Shown: positions 35,231-46,905 of the stretch, piece by piece
Layout: every line of letters begins with the position of its first letter
How positions within the stretch are numbered: the stretch's first letter is position 1
Assembly: GCA_963082975.1 (NCBI GenBank)
Contig: OY720350.1
Location: 53,708,734 to 53,772,733, forward strand
DNA: 64,000 bases
Direction of reading: 5' to 3'
Source of the DNA: Labia minor
Lineage: Eukaryota; Arthropoda; Insecta; Dermaptera; Spongiphoridae
Translations under genes and position numbers: made by a program
Notes under the pieces: generated by a model
What the model was told of the DNA's origin: nothing
The model's database searches: none
Seen by the model: the letters and a program-made list of their open reading frames with translations, nothing else

Positions 35231-37070
35231 GTTTTCTTGAAACAAGAATCTCAATATCTGGCTTAATATTGGAAACTTTTAATCTAAGATCCGGCTCTAC
35301 ATTTAATTTGTTTCTATATTTAGACTTAATATAAAATAGTACCGAAAAAGCTTGTTCGCATAAATATGTTGTGCAGAATGGAATCAAGTGTTGAAGTGCT
35401 TTATTTGCAAGCGCAGGATAATCTGACCTGAGAAGTAACCAAAAGTTGCTCAATTCAGTTTTGTTAAATTTTAGTTTATAAGTTGTATAACATGATAATT
35501 CCACGAGAATATCTTGTTCAGGTGCAGATAAATGTTTAGTATTTGTAATTTCCATATTAAATGGATCTCTGATCCAGTTATTGCAAGGATCAGGAGTAGA
35601 AAAATACTTCCTGAAGTTGCTTTTCAAAGTAATTAAATGTTCAACAAATAATTGACGCGTTTGATTAAGCAATTTTTCACTGGAGCTTTCTATGAAATCA
35701 TTGAGAGTTGGAAAAGACTCATATACACCGTTCTGGATGCGTTTCGACCACAAGTCGATTTTTTTAATCATTGCTTCTATTTTATCTTCAACTTTAAATA
35801 TATTTACAACAGTACCTTGCAGGCTCAAATTAAGTTCGTTCAATTTTGTAAAAATATCAGTCAAGTAAGCCACCTTAGCTAACCAGATAAAATCATTGAA
35901 ACATTCGGTCAGTTCAAAATGCGCATCTATTAAAAACAATCGTATTTCATCTCGAAGCTCAAAAAGGCGAATGAGTACTTTCCCGCGGGACAACCAACGT
36001 ACATCTGTATGTAATAATAAATGTGTATGTTGACTACCCATTTCCTCACACAAAATTTTAAAAACTCTGGAATTAAGTGGACGAGCCTTAATGAAATTGA
36101 CAATTTTAACTACTTCGTCTAATGTTCTTTTCAAATCTGGTGACATATTTTTGGCTGCTAATGATTCTCTGTGAATGCAGCAATGATTCCAAACAACCTG
36201 AGGCGCAACATTTTTAATAAGAGCAATCAATCCAGTTCTTGTACCTGACATTGCACGAGCACCATCAGTGCAAATTCCAACACATTTTGGCCACTCTATT
36301 TCATTTTCGGTTATAAAATTATTCAAACTGTTAAATATGTCATTAGCTGTCGTTCGTGAAGGTAGTGAATCACAAAACAATACATCTTCTTGTATTTGAT
36401 TTTCAAACTCATATCTAATGAAAGCTAACAAATTGGCATTATTAGTGACATCAGTACTTTCATCCAATTGTAATGAGTAATAGTGACTTTTGCGCACTCT
36501 CGATATTAATTCTTCTTTTATATTACATGACATGTCTTCAATCCTATTCTTAACCGTATCATTTGATAATGAAATCAAATTTATATCGTTTGCTGCTTTA
36601 GTTCCTAACATTATATTTGTAATTACTTTTGTAGCAGGAAGAATTAATTGCTCTGCTATATTATGCGGCTTTCCTGCTTTAGCAATAAGTAGAGCTACTT
36701 CATATGATGCCATTACTGCTTTCTTACTCATACCACCAGATCCCGTCTTTACCATCAATTTCTGACTTGAATTAAGTTCTTCTTTTTTCATTTTAAAAAA
36801 TTCGATAGACTTACTAACATGCTCGCTGTGCTTTGTTTGTAAATGACGTCTGAGATTAGCAGGTTTCATACTTTCATTGGATAAACTTTCCTGACATAGA
36901 ACGCAGACTGGTCTTTCCACATCATTGTTGCAAATATAAGTAAATCCAAATGATAAATAATCATCCGAATATTTTCTAGTTTTGCGTTTCTTGGTAGAGT
37001 TTGCTGTTGATGCCTCATCATCTGATTCTTTCCGTTTCTGTGTTGAACCAGTTTGTAGCCAACGATCCAT
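35211..37070 (-). CDS. hAT transposase with BED zinc finger
   Basis: 619 residues, uninterrupted, no introns. It cuts and pastes its element by a DDE/RNase H-fold reaction, acting in the nucleus. The N terminus is basic (KKRKTRK, 27-33), a likely nuclear signal. A BED-type zinc finger follows: C56, C59, H76, H81. Catalytic residues fitting the hAT pattern are D203 (in QLDES), D269 (in CTDG) and E572 (in CEQAFS). C297/C298 with H300 and R358-W359 (DVRW) match the conserved C/DxxH and RW motifs. The C-terminal hATC dimerisation region spans about 540-605. Length is usual for ZBED5-like/Buster proteins. The ATG at 37070 (MDRWL) is preferred because it opens the frame and this short start is typical of the group. 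The stop lies in a 24-bp-arm inverted repeat. It could be a domesticated gene, but the flanking terminal repeats argue for a mobile copy. Confidence 0.92.
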   Translation of the reverse strand: MDRWLQTGSTQKRKESDDEASTANSTKKRKTRKYSDDYLSFGFTYICNNDVERPVCVLCQESLSNESMKPANLRRHLQTKHSEHVSKSIEFFKMKKEELNSSQKLMVKTGSGGMSKKAVMASYEVALLIAKAGKPHNIAEQLILPATKVITNIMLGTKAANDINLISLSNDTVKNRIEDMSCNIKEELISRVRKSHYYSLQLDESTDVTNNANLLAFIRYEFENQIQEDVLFCDSLPSRTTANDIFNSLNNFITENEIEWPKCVGICTDGARAMSGTRTGLIALIKNVAPQVVWNHCCIHRESLAAKNMSPDLKRTLDEVVKIVNFIKARPLNSRVFKILCEEMGSQHTHLLLHTDVRWLSRGKVLIRLFELRDEIRLFLIDAHFELTECFNDFIWLAKVAYLTDIFTKLNELNLSLQGTVVNIFKVEDKIEAMIKKIDLWSKRIQNGVYESFPTLNDFIESSSEKLLNQTRQLFVEHLITLKSNFRKYFSTPDPCNNWIRDPFNMEITNTKHLSAPEQDILVELSCYTTYKLKFNKTELSNFWLLLRSDYPALANKALQHLIPFCTTYLCEQAFSVLFYIKSKYRNKLNVEPDLRLKVSNIKPDIEILVSRKQLHTSH

Positions 37071-37300
37071 TTTATGGAGTAATTTATTAACATTGAACTA
37101 CAATAATATAAATATAATATAAATATAATATAAATATAACGAATTATTATTTACTAGCTATGTTTTAATATGATTTTAAATGAATGTTTTAATATCATTT
37201 TAAATGAATGTTTTAAATCATTTTAATAAATGTTTTAAATCATTTTAAATAAATGATTTAATATCATTTTAAATGAATATTAATTTATATAATAAATATA

Positions 37301-37390
37301 TTTCGTAATTTGATTCTAAAATATTATTAATTTCGTAATTTGATTCTAAAATATTATTAATTTCGTAATTTGATTCTAAAATATTATTAA
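37301..37390. repeat. Three tandem 30-bp repeats in hAT leader
   Basis: Three perfect head-to-tail copies of a 30-base unit beginning TTTCGTAATTTGATTCTAAA, upstream of the transposase start. Looser TTTTAAATGAATG repeats (37171-37280) lie beside them. They may be regulatory or just slippage products. Confidence 0.9.
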
Positions 37391-37575
37391 AATAAATATT
37401 TTTTATTCATAAAACTAACTTATACTTACTCTCAAAAACAGCCTTTCTGGGAAATTGCAAAATGTGTTTAGTGTTTTTATAAAATAATGATCATGCAAAT
37501 TACACTAAAAATTAAAAAAAATTATTAGCTATAATAAACTATTATTAGCTATAATTTAATTATAATTAATTAAAT

Positions 37576-37685
37576 TAATAAAAATAATTTAAAGATACAA
37601 CTCGTTGAGAAATGAACTTATAATTAACATTAATAAAAATAATTTAAAGATACAACTCGTTGAGAAATGAACTTATAATTAACAT
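37576..37685. repeat. 55-bp tandem duplication in hAT leader
   Basis: Two perfect head-to-tail copies (37576-37630 and 37631-37685) of a 55-base unit containing AGATACAACTCGTTGAGAAA. It is non-coding and sits about 500 bases upstream of the transposase start codon. The identity of the two units suggests a recent duplication. Confidence 0.9.
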
Positions 37686-38159
37686 TTGCTTTAAAACTGT
37701 TTAAAACCCCAGAGTGGACGCTGACAATTTGGGTTTTTCCGGGTAAGACTGTCCCCTCCCCTGGTTTTCCCCAATAACAAAGTGAAAGAAAATTCCCTTA
37801 TATGCCTCCCCTTCCGAGCCCCTAAGAGGGGTTATTTTAAAGGAACAATCGAAAAATGATTTTAAATGAATGAATGGATGAAAATTCAAATTTTATATAT
37901 AGTTTTTTATATATGTTTATTTATTCACAAAAAATTAATTGACATAATTATCAATTTAATAAAATAAAATAGTATTATTAATAGTATTAAATTATAGCCG
38001 TAATTCTCTAGGAGGATATAGTTAAACAATGAACTTTAAATATTTATATATGTATATATTTTTACGATGATTTTTTTCCGAGGACCACGGACCCCCAGTA
38101 AAGGCTTCGCGGACCCCCAGGGGTCCGCGGACCACAGTTTAAGAACCACTGCATTAGAA

Positions 38160-40650
38160 TGTCACTTACATAATTGTGTGATATCCAAACAACACAGATC
38201 AGATTTAATTAATTAATTTATTAGTAATAAAAATCATCTAGGTAAATTTTAATAAAGAGATTTGTCTATACAATAAATGAAATTTAAAATTTTATATTGT
38301 ATTTTATCTGTAATTCAGTAATTTTGTAATTCAAAACTGATAATTTGGAAATTTTTCAAAAATATTCTTTGGTATGCGTTTCTCATTTTTAAATGTAATT
38401 TGGCTTTAGTCTGTATTAATAGATATCTATTCAACAAACTTCATATTTAATTTACATATATTAAATTTTGAGTTATATTTCTTTATATGCTAGTATGACA
38501 TTTTTGGATTATATTAAAAAAAAATATAATAAAAAATAAAGAAAAGAACTGAAAAATATTCGAATTTAAAATTTATATCATATTATAATAAATAATAATA
38601 ATAAATAAAAAATAAATAATAATATGTATTAAATATCTAAAAATTAAATTGTGTTTTAAATTTTACAATATAAAATAAATAATTTTTCCCATTATATACG
38701 TATACTCGTATATTAATAAGCAAAAATCTTTTAATTGAAAATTTTAATTTAATATTAAAGTAAAAAAAAGCCTTTTTATGTTTATTTCTCATAAATATTT
38801 ATTATTTCGTTAATTATTTTATCAAATTTTAAAAAAAATATTTCATTAATTTTATATATACACATAAAATTATTAATACTTATATATTCATTTTATCATT
38901 ACTTTTTTTACCCCCCCCCCCACATAATTTTTTTTTCATAAAAATCTGATATAAATTAAGAAAGTTTATTGTTTTACGTCTCTCTTTAATTTCTTAATTT
39001 ATTAAAATACACATTAAGAAAAAAAAAAACTTAATTAAATATTCTAATACTTTTTTTTTAAGTTAAAGATGTCATCGTTTTAAAAAAAAAACTGTCTTTT
39101 GCACAAATTAACATTGACAAGAACATCCCTCCTAATTCATTCACTTTTCTTCTTCACTTGTCATTAACATTTTTCTTCTCACTTTCTTTTTACCTCTCCC
39201 TGCCCCCCCCCCTCTCTCCTCCCACTCTCTCTCTCATTTAATATTTTATAATACAATTTTGCTTCATCTTGGAATAAATAATTTTAATATTAATATAATA
39301 TGTACAATTAATTATATTTATTTAAATAAGATGTTGTATAACTTTTATTCTATATATTATATATTGTATATATGTATATACAAATGAATGATTTAATTAA
39401 TTCACACAAATCCAGAGAGACCTCAATTATTTAAACCTGGGGATGAAATTATCTATTGTCTCATAAAGAATACTTTGTCATTACTTTGTTCTAATTTTTA
39501 AATTATTATTATTATTAGTATTTTAATTAAGATTCAATTTTTATTATTTTTTTTATGAAATAAATTCCCTTTAAGATGGATAGAATCCTGTTTGCCTGAT
39601 CAAATCCATGCAAACAACAGATGGCCACGTTCAACATCTTTCTAGGATGTAATGTTTTTTATACTTAAACATGGTATATAGTCGGGGATTATGTTTTTAA
39701 TAAAATTCAATTACACTACAAAATTAATTTAGGATTACACTATCTATTTCATATTATATTAATATTTAAATATTTAAAAAATTTATTTTAATAGTTTATA
39801 ATTATAAATTCTAATTTCAGCTAAAATTATTTGCTGAATTATCAGTATATCTCTATATTCATGACATTTCCTAAATATGTGATTGTGATTATTTAAATAA
39901 TTTGTATTTTTAATATTTAATTTATTTTCTAATATTTTTATACTATTGATGATTTTCCTCTTTCCATTTGTTTGAGCAGGAATGAATTGAAATATTGAAT
40001 CTTGAATCTTAATAAATTTTTATTATTTGATTTGCCTTAATAAAATAATTGAAAATTTTAATCCAATGAAAATAAAATTATTTCTATAATAATATTCAAT
40101 ATATTCACTCACCTTTGGTGATTTTGAATCCTTGGTAAAGCTAAATTAATCGAATAAAATAATAACATTATAAAAAGAGGTAAAATCATAATATATAAAA
40201 AAATAGAAAATTTGAAAAATAATTTTATTATTCTCGTTAGTTTCTTTGGTACCCAATTCGGGATAATTTAACCTGATTTCCCTAATGCCTAAAATATCTA
40301 TAACATAATGCTCATAAAAAATATTAACTTGCTCAAGAACAAACACATTGTCTGCATAAGATAAAATTTTATTTTAATATATGAATTATATAAAACAGAT
40401 TTTAAATACTTAAATAAGAACATATACCACTCAGTTTAAGTAATTAATAAAAAAATGAACATAAAACATAATAGCTATGTCGTTATTAAATTTGTTGAAC
40501 TATTCTTATATATGTATTGTTATTTTTTTAAAAAAAAACTACCATACAAATAGTTTTTTTGAAAAAATTGCACATATTGGAAAAAATGGACACACAAGAA
40601 AATTATTTGGAGCATAGGTTATTATATATAAATATTAAATAAATTAAATA
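38160..40650. other. AT-rich DNA, nothing recognised
   Basis: About 2.5 kb of AT-rich sequence with C-runs near 38911-38921 and 39204-39212 and many short A/T repeats. A somewhat balanced patch at 39580-39655 has no recognised relatives. No gene called. Confidence 0.45.
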
Positions 40651-40654
40651 TATA

Positions 40655-41824
40655 CAGTGTCCCAAAATTAACGCAAGATATAAAATAAGTAAAAAACACA
40701 ATTTTAAGCCGATTTACTTGTTAGATTGTAATTGTTAATCATAAAGTCCATAGTATATAGTAATATAGTTATTTATGGAATAATAAACCGTGTAAATGGT
40801 CTTCATAGAAAAATCGCTAATAAATAAAAATTAAAAAAATAATAATTAAAATTTTTAAAACTAAAATAAAATTAGCTGTACAAAACTGTCTTCATTTTTA
40901 TTACTACACGTGAAAAACTTAATAGTAAAACCTTTTCGCTCGATTAAAAATCGCGGATTCGATGAAATTATTTTACACAAAATTAAAAGTTAAATGAAAC
41001 AGAAATATGAAGTAAATGGAAGTAATTGTACGTAGAGAGCTGGCAATAATACTGTAATGGTTTTTTCCCAATTGGTTTCCTCCATAAAAACACTTCTCAC
41101 TAAACTATCATTTTTCCTTCCCCTTCCACCCACCCCGTTTATTTTAATACAAATGTCCCGCACATTGTAACATTTTCTATGTTTGGGAATGCACTACAAT
41201 ATACATAATTACAGAGACATCTTAACCATTCTTTCCCAATGATTCCATATATTTTCAACCCGTTAATGTTGTAAAGAAATTTATTTTCATGTTTAATTAT
41301 TATATTATTTTTATTATTTTTATAATTTTTTTCATCATTTATTATTGTGATAAATAAAAATTTCACTATATTAATATATACGTATATAATAACAGTGTTA
41401 GGTTTTTTTTTGTTTTTTTTTTTGGTTCATATAACAACAAATATTTTTTTTTATATGAGAATGAGAGATGAGAGTGAATTTGTATATTATATGAAACATT
41501 CACAATACACATTTTTTTCTTTGTTTTTAAACATTATATTTCTATAATAATACATTAAACAAATAATAAATGTTTATTATATATTTTCACCAAAACTGAC
41601 ATTTCTATAGAATTCATATATACAGGCATTTATAATATCTAAAATTTTTAATTAAATTTATACTTACCAAAAGTCTAGAGATAATAATTTCAAATATTTA
41701 TATTATATAAGTATATATATAGTAGTCATGTCTCATAGAATATTTATTTATATATTATTTAAAAAATAGTATTAACACACAAAAATCTTAACATGCAAGA
41801 TATATAGAATTTGATAATAATATT
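40655..41824. other. AT-rich DNA starting with a mariner-like end
   Basis: It begins with CAGTGTCCCAAAATTAACGC, which resembles mariner-type terminal repeats and the sequence at 24301 (GGGTGTTCCAAAATTAAAGC). No inverted partner was found within about 1 kb, so this is only a possible solo end. The remainder is AT-rich without gene evidence. Confidence 0.3.
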
Positions 41825-42385
41825 CGAGATGAGTTTAAAGCGAGGTTCCAATCGGAAAACGCCTGTTATCATGCAATAAAGCGGCTTATCGTGTCAAAAT
41901 TATTATCAAAGGGGATAAAAATTAAAATATATAAAACAATTATTTTACCGGTTGTATTATATGGGTGTGAGCCATGGTCTATGACCTTAGGAGACGAGAG
42001 TAGATTTAGAGTATTTGAGATTAGGGCCAAAGAAAGATGAGGTCACCGGGGAATGGCGGAGATTGCATAACGAGGAATTGCATGACCTCTATGCATCTCC
42101 AGATATAGTTAGAATTATAAAATGGAGAAGGCTGCGACGGGCAGGACACGTGGCTAGAATGGGAGAAGATAGAATGGCGAAAAATATATTGGTAGGGAGA
42201 CCGAGTGGGAAACGTCCACTTGACAGACCAAGGACGCGGTGGGTGGATAATGTGGGAAAGGACGTGAGAAAGATGGGAGAGGATAGGGACTGGAGGGTTG
42301 TGGCTCAGAATAGGAATACTTGGAGGAGTGTGGTTGCTACTGCCAAGAACTTTCGAGTACCGCAAAGCCACAGAAAAGATTATAT
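41825..42385 (+). pseudogene. Non-LTR retrotransposon C-terminal fragment
   Basis: The first part (41830-41990) translates to CYHAIKRLIVSKLLSKGIK and then LPVVLYGCEPWSM, the end of a LINE reverse transcriptase. After a deletion/frameshift near 42010 (the sister copy at 47799 retains extra sequence there), an open frame of 135 codons runs from 42015 to 42422. It reads GEWRRLHNEEL, GHVARMGEDRMAKN, RPSGKRPLDRPRTRWVDN and RDWRVVAQNRNTWRSVV. This Arg-Pro-rich tail is typical of insect LINE ORF2 proteins. The endonuclease and most of RT are missing, so it is a 5'-truncated dead copy. Tail fragments of the same family recur at eight or so places in the window. Confidence 0.85.
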
Positions 42386-42510
42386 TAATTATATGAATAT
42401 AGTTGATTTATTTATTAAATAAATTAAACAATTATTTTTCTTTATATTTTGCCTACATTTTGATATAAAATTATCATGAAGAAAGAAAAGATTAATAAAC
42501 TACTATTTTT

Positions 42511-42615
42511 ACTATCTCGCCAGAATTTATAATTAATTAAATTTAATTTAAATATAATATATTATGTTATTTAATCCAATTCAAATTGCGAGATAGTCGA
42601 GTGGAGACACTCCAG
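42511..42615 (+). repeat. Family B miniature derivative (105 bp)
   Basis: It keeps only the first ~14 bases of family B (ACTATCTCGCCAGA) joined directly to the final ~90 bases, including GCGAGATAGT and the terminal hairpin TGGAGACACTCCA. The interior of about 470 bases is gone. Both termini required for mobility by the proposed mechanism are therefore present. Confidence 0.85.
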
Positions 42616-43338
42616 CTTATTTCATCTGATTTATATATAAAATTATATATTTGAAAGTTGAAAATGAACAATAACACTCGGAGAATACCAGAATATGTAA
42701 TGACAGAGTAATTTTTATGCCTTTTATTGGTCTCTGAATATAGTTGAGCTTATAAAATAGAAATTAAGATGGGGATTATTACCAGCTTTTGAATTAATGA
42801 TGAAAGATTAATGAAAAGTTTATTTATTGGAAAACTAATGGGAAGCCTACACGTGACTATGTTAAAATGTTCAGTTATATGAAACGTAGAAGAGAATATT
42901 AATTGAATGGGAATATTGTTTTTGTGACAAACGACTTATAAATGTATAAGAATATCTAATTTATTACATACATTCAAAATATATAAATGATGATTTAAAA
43001 TATATACTATACTGATAATAACAAATTGAAATAAAAAAATTGTAAAAATTTTTATAAAAATTTGCTGTCTTTTACCATACAAATCAATACTTTTCCTAAA
43101 TTATAGTAATTCTTTAAATATTTTTCTAATATGTACTTATACTTAATTGTTTTACATTTAGTTTATTAAAACGATCTTAACATAATAATTTTTAAAAGTT
43201 TAAATAAATTTTATATGAAAATCAACGACCCTTTTAGTTTTTACAGGTAGTCTGCCTCAAAAATCACTCATTCGGCCTTAAAATGGAATTCAAATTTATA
43301 ATTTTTAAATGATCATAAAATTTTATTTATAATAAAGT
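42616..43338. other. AT-rich DNA, nothing firmly recognised
   Basis: AT-rich. A short stretch at 42780-42900 has TGGGAAGCCTACACGTGAC and MKRRREY-like coding flavour reminiscent of a LINE tail, but it is too decayed to call. Confidence 0.4.
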
Positions 43339-43455
43339 GCTATTCTCCCATCCAACTTCTATTTCCTCCTATCTCCTTCACGTCCTTCCTCATATATTCT
43401 ACCCACTGCGCATGATCTGCCAACCGGTCGCTTCCCAATCGGTCTCCCAGCAAAT
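43339..43455 (-). pseudogene. LINE 3' tail fragment
   Basis: On the minus strand: GRPIGKRPVGRSC-like sequence in mixed frames (GGGAGACCGATTGGGAAGCG), then QWVEYMRKDVKEIGGNRSW. It corresponds to the RPSGKRP...VDNVGKDVRKMGEDRDW region of the LINE at 41825-42385. Truncated at both ends. Confidence 0.65.
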
Positions 43456-44879
43456 TCGTTTTTTCAAGAAACATTATAATTCCATTATAATTATTTATTC
43501 CATTATAAATATACTTCCATTTACAAATAATTAATATTGAGATCATGAAAATATGAGGTGATAGATAAGATAATAATAAATTTTTATAATTATACTTATA
43601 AATATAAACAAAACGTTAAAAAAACATAGGTACATTTTTTTTTTAAATTACTGTGATTTATTTGAAATGGTGTGGCAATGACAGCACGCAATTTAACATT
43701 TAACCTTTCTTACATATAAATTCTTTATTATCTATTTTTGAGGCTCTATTGAACTCGGAAATATTGTATATATGATATCTCCTACCATCTTTATTCAAAC
43801 TCAGAACCCTTTTATTATTCATTATATTGTTCCCCTCCACCTCTATCCTATTAACTACAATTTCCCTCTCTAATTGCTTAGCCTAACTATTTAATACAGT
43901 CCCACATTGATCTACATATTTTATATTGGATGGCCGGAGGGGATTGTATGTTTGCAATATTTTAAAAATACGAATTTTTAGAATAATTTTATTACCGATA
44001 TCTATTATGTATTTGTTATATTTAGGTATATTATAGAAACATTGATTTATTATATAATTCAAGTCGGTTTTTAAATTTATCATTATATTGAATAACACAT
44101 ATTTTTAAAATATATAAGAATTTGCTATAAATAAATTGCTCTGAAAATTTAAATTCATTATGAAAAATTATTTCAAAGAAAAAAAAAACAGAAAAATTAA
44201 GAATGTGAATGTAAAGTTCACACTCATATATATATATATAATTCAAATTTTAAATTATTTTTTCATCTTTTTCAATAACTAAATTAAAAATTATTTAAAT
44301 ATGAACTACATAATTCAATTGTCTTTAAAAATAAATATCAATTATTCTTCAAAATAATTAATTCATAATGATACTCAAGATCGGAATGTTTACCATGTGT
44401 GCTTAATTATATACTATAATTCATAATAACAAAATATTTTATTTTTAAATTATCATATTATCGAGCACTAATGAATGTAATATATAACATTTATGATAAA
44501 TTTTATGATAATCTATATAAGTTATTTAATATTTATTTAAAATTTAAACCATATCTATTAATATAATTAATTTTACCATGTTTTAAAAAAAAATATTTTT
44601 TTAATTTTCTTTAAATAAAATAAAATAAATAAGTAAATAAAATATGCCTGAGGTCTTCTGATATTAAATTATTGTTGAATATATTCAAATATTATTTAAA
44701 TCCTATGCTTCGAATAAAATTCATGATATATCAAAAGTTGTATATCTTTTCAATAGATATAGAGAGATAAATTTAAAAAAAAAATGTAAATCCATAACAT
44801 TTATTTAAAATAATATATAGATATAGGTTATATAATAAATATTTATTCATTATATCAATTTAATAATCCTAGGATTTAG
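43456..44879. other. AT-rich DNA, nothing recognised
   Basis: AT-rich sequence. A slightly more balanced stretch at 43740-43950 is of unknown origin. No gene or repeat boundaries were seen. Confidence 0.45.
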
Positions 44880-45316
44880 ATTTATTTATTATTATTATTT
44901 TATTATTATTTGCGTCTGGACCATCTAGGATCACACAAAGCTTCCATATATGTACAAGTGTATTGATGTTAAGTGTGCCCATATATGAATGTTCTTTAGG
45001 CGTTAACTTTTATTCTTCTTTTTGAGTGCTCGTGAAGATCCGGATCCTCCAGGTGACGTGTGGATTGGGTACCAACTGGAGTTATTCTCATCACGATCCA
45101 TTGTTGCTTATGGTTGCTTGTTTTTGTGGTAGTCCTGCTGGTGCAGGGTTGTATAGAACCAGGGCTTGTCAGTTCCTGGAGCCGAAGGCAGCTAATGTTA
45201 AATTGAATTTATTAGAAAAATCCGTTCTTGGTTAGAATCGAAGGCCGACATCTTGTGTAGAAGGTTGCCACGCTACACTCTCGGCCAAGCCACCTCCATT
45301 ATTATTATTATTATTA
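44880..45316 (-). repeat. tRNA-like SINE, family C copy (C1)
   Basis: Read on the minus strand, it starts near 45298 with GGAGGTGGCTTGGCCGAGAG. It contains an A-box match TGGCCGAGAGTG (45276-45287) and, about 35 bases on, a B-box match CCTTCGATTCTAACC (45230-45244). That spacing fits an RNA polymerase III promoter derived from a class II tRNA (Leu/Ser type, judged from TGGCCGAG). A ~310-base body follows, ending GGTCCAGACGCA plus an (AAT)n tail (44880-44910). Closely similar to 49360-49770. Confidence 0.8.
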
Positions 45317-46201
45317 GGATTAGATAATATTATATTGATTTAAAAAAAAAAAACAATTGAAAAATATATGTAGATTTCAAATTATATATAAGAGGATAAA
45401 TTATTTAAAAGAAGAAAATATAATAGAAGAAATTATTTTAGAAATAAATATCAAAAAAGTAAAATTGAATTGTCTGTCTATTCATTTGCTAGGCGTATAT
45501 ATATATTTGAATTGAATTGAAAATATTAACTTTGCCAATCCATCATGGCTATTGATAGATATTTTTATATATCTATTTATTTTTATATACCTGTATATAT
45601 ATGACTAACTCTTTTTCTCTGTCTCACTCTAATCCAAAATCACTAGTTAACCTCTTTTTCATTCAATTGAATTTTCATGTGCGAATTCAATTGACTTGGA
45701 ACCACAATTGCACGTATTTCAAATTGGGTGGGGATTGATAAACAAATACAAAAGATTGTCGAGAGATGGAATATAGCAAAAGTGGGGTTGAGGTTGTTTC
45801 GAGGGCAATGTTGATGATTTTGAATGACATCTCTTATTGGTTTATTTTTTTTTCTTTTTATTAATATAAAATGATTGAATTTTTGAATAATACAATACAC
45901 TACCAAGTTAATTTCCTCTCTCTTTCTCTTTTCAATATAGTATAATACATATGTATATATGTACCAGTAAACTAATTACAAAACAATACCTTTTGAATTA
46001 ATTTAATACAAATCTGAAAAAATAAAAATTAGAGGTCATATTAAAATATATTTTATTTAAAATAAATTCAAATTGGTTAAATAATTTATAATTGAGAATA
46101 AATTAGAATTATTTAATTTTCTGATGATTACATTTTAAACGAAATATTATTCATTAGAATTATATAAATTAAAAAACTCTACAGTATTTTGATATATTTT
46201 T
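45317..46201. other. AT-rich DNA, nothing recognised
   Basis: AT-rich sequence with a more balanced patch around 45640-45830, which has no recognised motif. No gene called. Confidence 0.45.
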
Positions 46202-46531
46202 ACCGACGTATTGTTTTCACAGCAAATTTTTCATGTGGAGATTTTTACGAATCATGCATTTTGTATTGGTTTTATCCTCGGAAAAAATCATCTTCATTAG
46301 TTTTTTCTTAATTTAAAATTATATGTCGTCATCCAACCCTTCATGGCGTCACAGTCAGCGCCTCCTTATATATTATAAATAAAATAAAATTAAAAATATT
46401 TATGTTCTATGCCTATCTGTTTTTTATTACATTAATAGATATATTAAAATTATTTGAAATTGTTTCTGTAGCTGGAAATTAATTTATTTCAAAACGTCTA
46501 TCAGTTCTGTCCCTGGCCACGGGTCAACTTA
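46202..46531 (+). repeat. Family A repeat, short copy (A4)
   Basis: A short form of about 330 bases. It starts ACCGACG-TATTGTTTTCAC (module 1 start) but jumps, after GATTTTTACGAATCATGCA, into the module 2 continuation (TTTGTATTGGTTTTATCCTC). This is a hybrid of the two modules. The 3' part carries the damaged subterminal motif (ACGTCTATCAGTT) and ends GGCCACGGGTCAACTTA. Confidence 0.88.
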
Positions 46532-46563
46532 TTATGTTATAAGTTCCTTTTCAAACATTTAAG

Positions 46564-46612
<49 letters not shown>

Positions 46613-46866
46613 TTGTGTGTGTGGGTATATGGGTGAATGTTCTAGCATCTACAACATTCGATTGAATTAATATTTTATAAATATATATAAACAAGCAAGA
46701 AAAATGAAAGAATGAATATATCTATATATAAACAAGAGAAATAAATTAAGTTTTAAAAAATTCATTAGAACAAAATCATGCATGAAAAAAGAAAGATTTT
46801 TTTTGTTTTATATATATATATATATGTATATATAGAGATATATGTAGACTACCATATACAGTACTA

Positions 46867-46905
<39 letters not shown>

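Larger units (their letters stand above)
34825..38151 (-). mobile_element. Complete hAT transposon (Buster/ZBED5-like)
   Basis: A 3,327-bp element flanked by the identical 8-bp duplication cattagaa (34817-34824 and 38152-38159). Its central TA fits the nnnTAnnn target known for Buster-type hAT elements. The terminal repeats are CATAGGTTCTTAAACT on the left and CAGTGGTTCTTAAACT read inward on the right (two differences). Subterminal GCGGACCCCCA or ACGGACCCCCA motifs occur twice near each end (34851, 34881, 38087, 38109), plus a CGCGGACCCC palindrome at 38108-38129; these are likely transposase-binding sites. It encodes one intact transposase (35211-37070, minus). Intact ends, identical duplication and an undamaged frame suggest a recent insertion. 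Confidence 0.92.

Noticed and set aside
35652..36765. Plus-strand open frames opposite the transposase
   Set aside because: They are antisense shadows of the 619-codon hAT transposase.
37301..37390. CRISPR-like array (three 30-bp repeats)
   Set aside because: The units are directly adjacent with no spacers and lie in a eukaryotic transposon leader.
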